A stretch of 9,916 nucleotides of DNA. It comes from JBFWNZ01 sp050250795. Its GTDB lineage: Bacteria > Pseudomonadota > Alphaproteobacteria > UBA8366. The stretch is taken from the NCBI GenBank assembly GCA_050250795.1, contig JBFWNZ010000128.1, forward strand, positions 1 to 9,916, given 5' to 3'. The notes beneath the pieces are model-generated. The model had not been told where the DNA came from and did not search any database. It saw only the letters and a list, made by a program, of their open reading frames with translations. Positions 1-6,353 of the stretch are shown in pieces; position 1 is the first letter of the stretch, and every line of letters begins with the position of its first letter. The position numbers were made by a program, and so were the translations under genes.

Positions 1-128
1 CGGCCGCCAGCCTGCTCGACCGGCCGGGCTGGGAGGCGCTCAGCATCCTGGGGCTCGTCCTGCTGGTGCCCGGCGGCGCGCTGGTCTGGGCCGGGTATGA
101 CGGCGAACCGCGCGGCGGCTTCCGCTAG
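1..128 (+). CDS. 3' end of a membrane-anchored protein gene (partial)
   Basis: An open frame enters from the left edge (first full codon at base 3) and ends at a TAG at 126-128. The visible 41 residues hold a hydrophobic stretch (LSILGLVLLVPGGALVW), which looks like a final transmembrane helix, followed by a short polar tail ending GGFR. The codons are G/C-ending like those of the neighbours, so it reads as a real gene. The family cannot be named from this fragment. Its stop lies 10 bases from the convergent gluQRS stop, leaving no room for a separate terminator. Confidence 0.6.
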   Translation, partial: AASLLDRPGWEALSILGLVLLVPGGALVWAGYDGEPRGGFR

Positions 129-138
129 GCCGCTTCCC

Positions 139-987
139 TCAATCGGGAAATCCCGCCATCGCCCGCACCGCCGCGGGCATGTGCCCGGCCGCGCGCAGGG
201 CCGCCAGGGTCAGCGACCGGTCGCGCTTGGCATAGCGGCGGCCGTCGGCGTCGGTCAGCAGCGCATGGTGGCGGTAGTCGGGTTCCGGCAGGCCGAGCAG
301 CGTCTGGAGCAGGCGATGGATCGACGTGGCCGCGAACAAATCCATGCCCCGCGTCACCAGGGTCACGCCCTGAAGCGCGTCGTCCACGGTGACGGCGAGG
401 TGATAGCTGGTGCCCGCATCCTTGCGCGCCAGCACCACGTCGCCATGCGCCGGCGGGTCGGCCGCGACCGTGCCGGCGTCGCGGTCGCGAAAGGTCAGCG
501 GGCCGGCGATCCGCACCGCGCGGCCGGTGTCCAGCCGCAGGGCATGGGGCGTGCCGGCGCCGATCCGCGCCGCCCGCTCGGCCGGGGACAGGGCGCGGCA
601 GGTGCCGGGATAGAGCGGGCCGTCAGGACCGTGGGGCGCATGCCCGGCGCCCGCGATCTCGGCCTCGATTTCCTTGCGCGTGCAGAAGCAGGGATAGACG
701 AGCCCCGCATCCTCCAGCGGCTCCAGCGCCGCCGCATAGGTGTCCAGATGCTCGGACTGGCGGCGCACCGGCCCGTCCCAGTCGATGCCCAGCCAGGCGA
801 GATCCTCCAGGATGCCCGAATCGAATTCGGGCCGGCAGCGGCCGGGGTCGATATCCTCGATGCGCAGCAGGAAGCGCCCGCCCGGCACTGCCCGCGCCGC
901 CCGCCAGCCGCACAGCGCGCTGTGCGCATGGCCCAGATGCAGCCGGCCCGTGGGGCTGGGGGCGAAGCGGGTCACGAGGTCGGGCAT
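139..987 (-). CDS. gluQRS: glutamyl-Q tRNA(Asp) synthetase
   Basis: This 282-residue protein is a free-standing paralogue of the glutamyl-tRNA synthetase catalytic domain. Family members activate glutamate and attach it to queuosine at the wobble position of tRNA-Asp rather than to a tRNA 3' end. Seen here: the class I start RFAPSPTGRLHLGHA (residues 7-21) with the HIGH-type signature HLGH; zinc ligands in the GluQRS pattern (Cys100, Cys102, Tyr127, Cys130, in CFC and YPGTC); and YAKRD (252-256) in place of KMSKS. The chain ends soon after the catalytic core, with no anticodon-binding domain, which separates it from GltX. Length fits the family (about 280-300). The ATG at 987 puts the signature at the usual place; the ribosome site is weak. 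It is divergent from the alkA-like gene across a 59-base gap. Confidence 0.95.
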   Translation of the reverse strand: MPDLVTRFAPSPTGRLHLGHAHSALCGWRAARAVPGGRFLLRIEDIDPGRCRPEFDSGILEDLAWLGIDWDGPVRRQSEHLDTYAAALEPLEDAGLVYPCFCTRKEIEAEIAGAGHAPHGPDGPLYPGTCRALSPAERAARIGAGTPHALRLDTGRAVRIAGPLTFRDRDAGTVAADPPAHGDVVLARKDAGTSYHLAVTVDDALQGVTLVTRGMDLFAATSIHRLLQTLLGLPEPDYRHHALLTDADGRRYAKRDRSLTLAALRAAGHMPAAVRAMAGFPD

Positions 988-1046
988 GGCGCGATCCGGT
1001 TCATGCGGCCTACACTTCCGGGGACAGGACAGGGTGATAACTGGAA

Positions 1047-1667
1047 ATGACGCCCGAGACCATCAAGCAGGCGCTGGACGATCTGGCGGCGCGCGACCCG
1101 GACGTCGCGGCCGGGCTGGCGCAGGTGGGATACCCTGCGCCGCGCATCCGCGAGCCGGGCTTCGGCGCGCTGCTCGACATCATCGTCGGACAGCAGGTCT
1201 CCACATACGCCGCGGCCGCGATCCGCGCCCGGCTGGCCGCCGCGGTCGATCCGCTGACGCCGGAGGGGTTCCTTGCCCAGCCGGACGAGGCGCTGCGCGC
1301 CGCCGGGCTCAGCCGGCGCAAGGTCGAGTACGGGCGCGGGCTGGCGGCGGCGATGGCCGAGGGGCGGCTGGATACCGCGCGGCTGGCCGGGATGACGGAT
1401 GACGAGGTGGTGGCGGCGCTGACATCGCTGCGCGGGCTGGGCCGGTGGAGTGCCGAGATCTATATGCTGTTCGCGCTGCGGCGGCTGGATGTCTGGCCGG
1501 CCGACGACCTCGCCATCCGCGAGGCGCTGCGCCGGCTGAAGCGGCTGGAGGACCGGCCGGCGCGCCTGGCGTCGGAGGCGCTGATCGCGCATTGGCGGCC
1601 CTGGCGCGGCGTCGCGGCCTTGTTCCTGTGGCATTACTACAAGGGCGCCGTGGCGGTGCCGGCCTGA
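1047..1667 (+). CDS. DNA-3-methyladenine glycosylase II family (AlkA-type, HhH-GPD)
   Basis: A 206-residue base-excision-repair glycosylase of the helix-hairpin-helix/GPD superfamily; relatives cut the N-glycosidic bond of alkylated purines such as 3-methyladenine. Visible: the AlkA-type helix IIVGQQVS (45-52), the hairpin LRGLGRWSAE (128-137), and the catalytic loop WPADDLAI (150-157), where Asp154 aligns with the catalytic Asp of E. coli AlkA (PDDYLI). The end WRPWRGVAALFLWHYY (183-198) matches the AlkA C-terminal signature. It lacks the N-terminal domain of E. coli AlkA, as many short bacterial forms do. It is probably the first gene of an operon, with 22 bases to the next gene. No good Shine-Dalgarno sequence precedes the ATG: AGGACAGGG at 1026-1034 is rather far, and a TGATAA lies only six bases before the start. 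Confidence 0.92.
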   Translation: MTPETIKQALDDLAARDPDVAAGLAQVGYPAPRIREPGFGALLDIIVGQQVSTYAAAAIRARLAAAVDPLTPEGFLAQPDEALRAAGLSRRKVEYGRGLAAAMAEGRLDTARLAGMTDDEVVAALTSLRGLGRWSAEIYMLFALRRLDVWPADDLAIREALRRLKRLEDRPARLASEALIAHWRPWRGVAALFLWHYYKGAVAVPA

Positions 1668-1689
1668 GCATGAGTATGAGAAGGAGCCG

Positions 1690-2358
1690 ATGAGGATGGC
1701 GGGATTCATGGATCTCGACGGGCCCCGCTGGGGACCGGCTTCGGGCGGCGCGGCGCAGCAGCTCGTCGTGCTGCTGCATGGGCTCGGCGCCGACGGGCAG
1801 GACCTGATCGGGCTCGCGCCGCATTGGGGCAGCGCACTGCCCCATGCCGCGTTCGTGGCGCCGAATGCGCCCTTTCCCTGCGACATGGCCCCCTATGGCT
1901 ATCAGTGGTTCAGCGTGCAGGACCGCACCCCCGCGGTCATGCTGGCGGGCATCCAGGCCGCCGCCCCGGCGCTCGGCGCCTTCCTCGACCGCGAACTGGA
2001 CGCGGCGGGGCTGGATGCGTCGCGTCTGGCGCTGGTCGGGTTCAGCCAGGGCACGATGATGAGCCTGTATGTCGCGCCGCGCCGGGCGGCTTCGGTGGCC
2101 GGCATCGTGGGCTATTCCGGCCGGCTGCTGGCGCCGGAGTTGCTGGCAGCGGAGACGCGGGCGCGGCCGCCGATGCTGCTGGTGCATGGCATGGCCGACG
2201 AGGTCGTGCCGTTCGAGTCCCTGGCGCATGCCGAGGAGGGGCTGACCGCCGCCGGCTTCCAGGTCGAGACGCTGGCCCGGCCGGGGCTGGGACACGGCAT
2301 CGACGGCGAGGGGCTGGCGGCCGGCGCGGCCTTCCTGGGCCGCGTGTTCGGGACCTGA
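1690..2358 (+). CDS. phospholipase/carboxylesterase family serine hydrolase
   Basis: A 222-residue alpha/beta hydrolase of the phospholipase/carboxylesterase (acyl-protein thioesterase-like) family; such enzymes hydrolyse short-chain esters, lysophospholipids or acyl-thioesters. Seen: oxyanion-hole segment LLHGLGADG (28-36), nucleophile elbow GFSQG with Ser119, acid Asp170 in HGMADEVVP, and base His202 in GLGHGID, so the whole triad is present in the correct order. There is no signal peptide, so it is probably cytoplasmic. A strong ribosome site, AAGGAG at 1681-1686, lies three bases before the ATG at 1690; an internal ATG (residue 7) is also possible. It lies 22 bases after the glycosylase gene and overlaps the next start, so the three genes are probably co-transcribed. 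Its natural substrate cannot be told from sequence. Confidence 0.9.
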   Translation: MRMAGFMDLDGPRWGPASGGAAQQLVVLLHGLGADGQDLIGLAPHWGSALPHAAFVAPNAPFPCDMAPYGYQWFSVQDRTPAVMLAGIQAAAPALGAFLDRELDAAGLDASRLALVGFSQGTMMSLYVAPRRAASVAGIVGYSGRLLAPELLAAETRARPPMLLVHGMADEVVPFESLAHAEEGLTAAGFQVETLARPGLGHGIDGEGLAAGAAFLGRVFGT

Positions 2359-2999
2359 TGCCGCTGCCGAACCGCGTCGGGCCGGATGGCGGCATCGTCG
2401 CCACGCCCGAACGCGGCACGGCGATGGGCAATCGCGGCCGGCTGCACGACGGCGACCGCCGCATCCGCCGGCCCTGGGCGCTGACGGCGTGGCTCGCCTG
2501 CCGGCTGGACTTCAACGGCCGGCAGCGCCGGGTGATGGCGCCCGACAGCTATACCGAGCTGTTCTTCCTGGACGAGGCGACGGCGCTGGCGGCCGGGCAC
2601 CGGCCCTGCTGGGAATGCCGCCGCGCCGATTTCCACGCCTTCGCCGCCGCCTGGGCGGCCGGGCATGGCCTGGCGCAGCCGCCGCGGGCCGGCGCGATGG
2701 ATGCGGCGCTGCACGCCCAGCGCATCGACCCGGCGACCCGCCGCCAGCGGCGCTGGAGCGCGGAGGTCGCCGGATTGCCGGACGGGGCCTTCGTGGCGCT
2801 GGCGGCCGGGCCGCATCTCGTCTGGGGCGAGGACCTGCTGCCCTGGTCCTTCGCCGGCTACGGCGCCCCGCTGCCGCGGTCCGGGGCGGGGACCGTCGCC
2901 GTGATGACGCCGCCGGGAACGGTGCGGGCGCTGGCGGCGGGATACCGGCCGGGTCTGCATCCCGCCTTGCATCCCGGCGCATCGGTTACAACTTCATGA
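2358..2999 (+). CDS. conserved protein of unknown function with an Ada-zinc-domain-like CxxC motif
   Basis: A 213-residue protein whose ATG overlaps the esterase stop (TGATG), so translational coupling is likely. From memory of similar proteins, it belongs to a family seen across Alphaproteobacteria, normally annotated as hypothetical. N-terminal part: NRVGPDGGIVATPERGTAMGNRG (about 5-27), then YTELFFLDEATALAAG (65-80) and HRPCWECRR (81-89). The segment F-x5-A-x-ALAAG-x-RPC-x2-C closely resembles the second half of the Ada N-terminal zinc domain (EALAAGFRPCKRC), though the first Cys pair of Ada is absent; only Cys48 lies upstream. The C-terminal part (about 140-170) has LPDGAFVAL, HLVWGEDLLPWSFAGY, as in other members. 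Position behind an alkylation-repair glycosylase makes a link to DNA damage plausible, but the function is not established. There is no signal peptide or membrane helix. Confidence 0.85.
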   Translation: MPLPNRVGPDGGIVATPERGTAMGNRGRLHDGDRRIRRPWALTAWLACRLDFNGRQRRVMAPDSYTELFFLDEATALAAGHRPCWECRRADFHAFAAAWAAGHGLAQPPRAGAMDAALHAQRIDPATRRQRRWSAEVAGLPDGAFVALAAGPHLVWGEDLLPWSFAGYGAPLPRSGAGTVAVMTPPGTVRALAAGYRPGLHPALHPGASVTTS

Positions 3000-3030
3000 T
3001 ATTTCGGATGGCGCGACTCCCACATCTTGT

Positions 3031-3049
3031 CCGGAAACGGTGTTTCCGG
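3031..3049. promoter_or_regulatory. perfect 8-bp palindrome upstream of the HNH gene (candidate operator)
   Basis: CCGGAAAC (3031-3038) and GTTTCCGG (3042-3049) are exact inverted copies around GGT. There is no following T-run, so it is a poor intrinsic terminator for the upstream operon. Its right arm covers the candidate -35 of the HNH promoter, the usual place for a repressor site. The role is inferred from position. Confidence 0.4.
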
Positions 3050-3071
3050 TAACGATTCCGCACGCTATGAT
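3043..3071 (+). promoter_or_regulatory. candidate sigma-70-type promoter for the HNH gene
   Basis: TATGAT at 3066-3071 is a good -10 hexamer (5 of 6) in otherwise GC-rich DNA. A poor -35, TTTCCG (3043-3048), lies 17 bases upstream, inside the right arm of the palindrome. Transcription would begin near 3078, giving a leader of about 45 bases that ends in the strong ribosome site AAGGAGG (3108-3114), seven bases before the GTG start at 3122. Confidence 0.35.
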
Positions 3072-3121
3072 CCCGGTGCGTCCGCGGTCGACGCGGAGGC
3101 GGTAGTCAAGGAGGCGCTCCC

Positions 3122-3685
3122 GTGCCTTGGGGACCGGCCGACTGTCCAGCCCTGGTGCTCAACGCGGATTTCCGGCCGTTGAGCTACTTCCCGCTGTCGC
3201 TGTGGAGCTGGCAGGAAGCGGTGAAGGCGGTGGTCGGCGACCGGGTCAACGTCGTCTCCGAATACGACCGGGTGATCCGCTCCCCCTCCTGCGAATTGCG
3301 GCTGCCCAGCGTGATCGCGCTGAAGGAATACATCCCGCAGGACCGCAACCCGGCCTTCACCCGGTTCAACGTGTTCCTGCGCGACCGCTTCGTCTGCCAG
3401 TATTGCGGCGAGGCGCTGCCGGCCTCCGAACTCACCTTCGACCATGTCTGCCCGCGCGCCTATGGCGGCCGCACGACCTGGGAGAATGTCGTCTCCGCCT
3501 GCGCGCCCTGCAACCTGCGCAAGGGCGGCCGCACGCCGCAGGAGGCGCATATGCCGCCGCGCCATGAGCCCAGGCAGCCCAGCCTGTGGCAGTTGCAGGA
3601 AAACGGGCGGGCTTTCCCGCCCAATTTTTTGCACGAGAGCTGGGGCGACTTCCTCTACTGGGACAGCGAACTGGACCCGGATTAG
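3122..3685 (+). CDS. HNH endonuclease family protein
   Basis: A 187-residue HNH-fold protein started by GTG; AAGGAGG at 3108-3114 with seven-base spacing decides the start, and the protein begins MPWGPADCPALVLNADFRPL as this family does. The zinc-bound HNH core is complete: CQYC (92-95), FDHVCPRAYGG with the catalytic Asp107-His108 pair, WENVVSACAPCN (120-131) with the central Asn122 and second CxxC. The tail PPNFLHESWGDFLYWDSELDPD (166-187) is, from memory, also conserved in the alphaproteobacterial form, which is chromosomal and not tied to a restriction system. No methyltransferase or mobile-element gene lies nearby, so defence is not supported; a nucleic-acid nuclease role is the default. 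Codons 162-170 form a hairpin and T-run (see the separate entry). Confidence 0.9.
   Translation: MPWGPADCPALVLNADFRPLSYFPLSLWSWQEAVKAVVGDRVNVVSEYDRVIRSPSCELRLPSVIALKEYIPQDRNPAFTRFNVFLRDRFVCQYCGEALPASELTFDHVCPRAYGGRTTWENVVSACAPCNLRKGGRTPQEAHMPPRHEPRQPSLWQLQENGRAFPPNFLHESWGDFLYWDSELDPD
3605..3630 (+). terminator. intrinsic-terminator-like hairpin inside the HNH coding sequence
   Basis: GGGCGGG (3605-3611), loop CTTT, CCCGCCC (3616-3622), then AATTTTTT (3623-3630): a perfect seven-pair GC stem followed directly by six T residues. By shape it is the best Rho-independent terminator in the window, yet it lies within codons 162-170, 55 bases before the HNH stop. While ribosomes cover the RNA it would not fold. 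Whether it terminates in vivo is unknown. Confidence 0.5.
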
Positions 3686-3712
3686 GGGCCGGTCGCGCTC
3701 ATTCAAAGGATA

Positions 3713-3818
3713 CGGCGTGCCGCTTGCCCTGGATTCCCGCGTGCGCGGGAATGACACCTTTTTTCGTCATTCCGGGGCCGCGCAGCGGAACCCGGAATCC
3801 AGGGCCAGCGGCACGGCG
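3713..3818. repeat. REPIN-like double palindromic repeat
   Basis: Two related palindromic units face each other. Outer arms 3713-3737 and 3794-3818 are inverted copies with two mismatches in 25. Unit 1 contains the stem ATTCCCGCG-TG-CGCGGGAAT (3733-3752). Unit 2 runs GTCATTCCGGGGCC (3766-3779) to CCCGGAATCCAGGG (3791-3804), with stem ATTCCGGG/CCCGGAAT. The units are joined by a ten-base linker carrying T6. The motif is of a well-known dispersed type in Proteobacteria. No transposase is present, so it would be non-autonomous. It fills the gap between two convergent genes, the usual location for such repeats. Confidence 0.8.
3733..3764 (+). terminator. possible terminator for the HNH gene within the repeat
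   Basis: The nine-pair stem of repeat unit 1 (3733-3752) is followed by GACACC and T6 (3759-3764). The six-base gap between stem and T-run weakens it as an intrinsic terminator. On the minus strand the T-run becomes A-rich, so the E1 gene has no equivalent U-tract. Confidence 0.3.
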
Positions 3819-3834
3819 CGCAGGCCAGCGGCAC
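3803..3834. repeat. 12-bp direct repeat GGCCAGCGGCAC next to the REPIN
   Basis: GGCCAGCGGCAC occurs at 3803-3814 and again at 3823-3834, 20 bases apart. The first copy is part of the right outer arm of the palindromic repeat; the second lies just outside it, before the E1 stop at 3842. This suggests a local duplication at the edge of the element. Confidence 0.6.
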
Positions 3835-3841
3835 AAGGCCG

Positions 3842-6214
3842 CTACCGCAGCCGTGCCACCAGCGCCCCGGCCGCCGCGTCCAGGATCGACTCCGTATCCA
3901 GGCCGTAGCGCGCATACAGGTCCGGCAGGTCGCCCGACTGGCCGTATCCCTCCACGCCCAGCGCGGCCACCCGGTGATTGCCCACCGAGCCCAGCCAGGA
4001 CAGGGTCGTCGGATGGCCGTCGATCACGGTCACCAGCGCCGCGCGCGGGTCGAGCGGCGCCAGCAGCCGCTGGATATGCGCCGTCGCCCCGGTCTCGCCG
4101 GCCCGGCGGCGGCGGTCCGTGGCCAGCCAGTCGGCATGCAGCCGGCCCGGCGCGGTGATCGCCAGCAGCCCGGCTTCGGGCGCGTCCTCCAGCAGCTGGG
4201 CATGCGCCTCGATGGCCTCGGGCGCCACCGCGCCGCAATAGGCGATGGCGATGTCGGCTCCCGGCGCCGGCGGCTTCAGCCAATAGGCGCCGGCCGCGAT
4301 GTCGGCGCGCAGATCGTCGGACATCGCCCGTTCGGGCTGTTCCATGCTGCGGGTGGACAGCCGCAGATAGACCGAGCCGCCATCCTCGGCCTGCATGTGC
4401 TGGAAGCCCCAGCCCATGATCGCCGGCACCTCGTCGGCGAAGCCGGGCTCGAAATAGGCCAGCCCCGGCAGCGACATGCCGATCAGCGGCGTGTTGATCG
4501 ACTGATGCGCTCCGCCCTCGGGCGCCAAGGTGATGCCGGACGGCGTTGCCACCAGCATGAAGCGGGCGTCCTGGTAGCAGCTGTAGAACAGCGAATCGAG
4601 GCCGCGGTTGATGAACGGGTCGTACAGCGCCCCGATCGGCATCAGCCGGGCGCCGAACAGCGATTCCGACAGCCCCATCGCGCCCAGCATCAGGAACAGG
4701 TTGTTCTCGGCGATGCCCAGCTCGAAATGCTGCCCGTTCGGCGACCGGGCCCAGCGCTGGGCCGAGGCCACGTTCTGCTCGCGGAAGATGTCGCCATGCG
4801 CCTTGCGCTCGAACAGGCCGCGATGGTTCACCCAGGCACCGAGATTGGTCGATACCGTCACGTCGGGCGAGGTGGTGACGATGGCCTTGGCCAGCTCGCT
4901 GTCGCCGCGCCCCAGATCGTTCAGCACATGGCCGAAGGCTTGCTGGGTCGAGGCCTTGCCGCGCGTCTCCACCTTCAGTTCCGGCACCGCCACCATCGGG
5001 GCGGTGTGGCGGCGGGACTCGTTCGCCGCAAAGGGCACGGCGTCCAGGAAGGTACGCAGCGCGTCCGGGTCGGCGTTCAGACCGGCGAAGGGATCCCATT
5101 CCGCGCCCTCGCCGATGCCCATCTCGCGCTTGAACTCGTCCATCTGCTGCGGGTTCATCAGGCCGGAATGGTTGTCCTTATGCCCGGCAAAGGGCAGGCC
5201 GTTGCCCTTGACCGTGTAGCAGACGAAGCATTGCGGCTGGTCGTCGCCCACGGCATGGAACGCCTCCAGCACCGTTTCCATGTCGTGCCCGGCCAGATTG
5301 GTCATCAGGTCGTGCAGCGATTCGTCGTCATGGCTGTCCAGCAATTCCTTCAGGCCCGAGGTGCCGCCCAGGTCGCGATTCAGGTTTTCGCGCCAGGCCG
5401 CGCCGGCCTTGTAGGTCAGCGCCGAGTACAGGTCGTTCGGGCATTCGTCGATCCACGCGATCAGCGCCTCGCCGGCCGGGCCGTGGCGCGCCGCCTCCAG
5501 CTTCTTGCCGTATTTCAGGATCGAGACGTTCCAGTCCACGGTGTCGAAGAAGCGGCGGATCTTGTCGAACAGGAAGGCATTGATCACGCCGTCCAGGCTC
5601 TGGCGGTTGTAGTCGATCACCCACCACAGGTTCCGCACATCGTGCTTCCAGCCCTCCAGCAGGGCCTCGAAGATGTTGCCTTCGTCCAGTTCGGCATCGC
5701 CCATGAAGGCGACCAGCCGCGACGGCTTCACCCCCTCGCCCATGCGGCCGTGCAGCCGCACATAATCCTGCACCAGCGAGGCGAACAGCGTGATCCCCAC
5801 GCCCAGCCCCACCGAGCCGGTGGAGAAGTCGACATCGTCGGTGTCCTTGGTGCGCGAGGGATAGGACTGCGCGCCGCCCATGCCGCGGAAGGCCGCCAGC
5901 TTGTCCTGGGTCTGCCGGCCCAGCAGATACATCAGCGAGTGATAGACGGGGCTGGCATGCGGCTTCACCGCCATGCGGTCGTTGGGCTGCAGCACGTCCA
6001 TGTACAGCGCGGTCAGCAGCGTCGCCGCCGAGGCGCAGGAGGACTGGTGCCCGCCCACCTTCAGCCCGTCGCGGCTGGGCCGGACATGGTTGGCGTGGTG
6101 AATCGTCCAGGCCGACAGCCACAGGACCTTGCGCTCGATCTCGCGCAGCAGGGCGATCTTCTCCGCAGGGATGATGTTCGATCCCTGCTTCACGAGCTTC
6201 AAGGGGGCGGACAT
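3842..6214 (-). CDS. AceE/MdeB-type thiamine-diphosphate 2-oxoacid dehydrogenase E1 (transketolase-like)
   Basis: A 790-residue homodimeric-type E1, related to pyruvate dehydrogenase AceE and to P. putida MdeB (a 2-oxobutyrate dehydrogenase E1 homologue). Such enzymes decarboxylate a 2-oxoacid on thiamine diphosphate and pass the acyl group to a lipoyl E2. Seen: GGHQSSCASAATLLTALYMD (54-73), KPHASPVYHSLMYLLGR (84-100) and KLAAFR (105-110), which parallel AceE; the cofactor/metal motif GDAELDEG (172-179) to DYNRQSLDG (201-209), with GDA in place of GDG; HFELGIAEN with Glu498 in the usual active-site Glu position; and TPSGITLAPEGGAHQS (557-572). It is about 100 residues shorter than E. coli AceE. 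The ATG at 6214 was chosen because GGGAG lies seven bases upstream and the N-terminus fits; the frame stays open further upstream without support. No E2 or E3 gene is nearby. It is divergent from an Lrp-type regulator gene, as mdeB and mdeR are. Confidence 0.88.
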   Translation of the reverse strand: MSAPLKLVKQGSNIIPAEKIALLREIERKVLWLSAWTIHHANHVRPSRDGLKVGGHQSSCASAATLLTALYMDVLQPNDRMAVKPHASPVYHSLMYLLGRQTQDKLAAFRGMGGAQSYPSRTKDTDDVDFSTGSVGLGVGITLFASLVQDYVRLHGRMGEGVKPSRLVAFMGDAELDEGNIFEALLEGWKHDVRNLWWVIDYNRQSLDGVINAFLFDKIRRFFDTVDWNVSILKYGKKLEAARHGPAGEALIAWIDECPNDLYSALTYKAGAAWRENLNRDLGGTSGLKELLDSHDDESLHDLMTNLAGHDMETVLEAFHAVGDDQPQCFVCYTVKGNGLPFAGHKDNHSGLMNPQQMDEFKREMGIGEGAEWDPFAGLNADPDALRTFLDAVPFAANESRRHTAPMVAVPELKVETRGKASTQQAFGHVLNDLGRGDSELAKAIVTTSPDVTVSTNLGAWVNHRGLFERKAHGDIFREQNVASAQRWARSPNGQHFELGIAENNLFLMLGAMGLSESLFGARLMPIGALYDPFINRGLDSLFYSCYQDARFMLVATPSGITLAPEGGAHQSINTPLIGMSLPGLAYFEPGFADEVPAIMGWGFQHMQAEDGGSVYLRLSTRSMEQPERAMSDDLRADIAAGAYWLKPPAPGADIAIAYCGAVAPEAIEAHAQLLEDAPEAGLLAITAPGRLHADWLATDRRRRAGETGATAHIQRLLAPLDPRAALVTVIDGHPTTLSWLGSVGNHRVAALGVEGYGQSGDLPDLYARYGLDTESILDAAAGALVARLR

Positions 6215-6353
6215 GGTGCGTCTCCCGACCGTTCGGGGTTTTCGTTGCCAGCAAATATAGTTCATGTGCGCGCGACAATCCTTGCGAAGCTTGCGCGTTT
6301 CGTGCGTTCTGCCGCAATGAATCGACCGGATTTGCGGGGGTGGGAGCAAGGAT
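6215..6353. promoter_or_regulatory. divergent E1/Lrp control region
   Basis: The 139-base gap must hold both promoters. On the minus strand TATATT (6259-6254) is the best -10 candidate and the most AT-rich spot nearby; no convincing -35 lies 16-18 bases before it. CTTGCG is repeated at 6281-6286 and 6290-6295 (nine-base step), close to where a bound Lrp-type regulator could act on both genes. No clear plus-strand promoter was found. Lrp/AsnC proteins commonly regulate themselves and a divergent target, so this is the expected binding region, but no site is proven. Confidence 0.45.

Noticed and set aside
97..1050. A 317-codon plus-strand frame across gluQRS
   Set aside because: It is the antisense shadow of a gene with intact HIGH-type and zinc motifs.
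1309..2295. A long minus-strand frame antisense to the alkA-like and esterase genes
   Set aside because: It crosses two well-supported genes, and its composition is that of a GC-rich shadow.
3122..3685. HNH gene as part of a restriction or anti-phage system
   Set aside because: No methyltransferase, helicase, specificity subunit or mobile-element gene is adjacent, and the protein resembles a chromosomal alphaproteobacterial HNH family.
3713..3818. The palindromic repeat as a CRISPR unit
   Set aside because: The two units are inverted, unlike in sequence and separated by ten bases; there is no regular repeat-spacer array or cas gene.
6215..6349. N-terminal extension of the E1 protein to an upstream ATG
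   Set aside because: The added residues do not look like E1 and would cover the divergent promoter region; the ATG at 6214 has a well-placed GGGAG.
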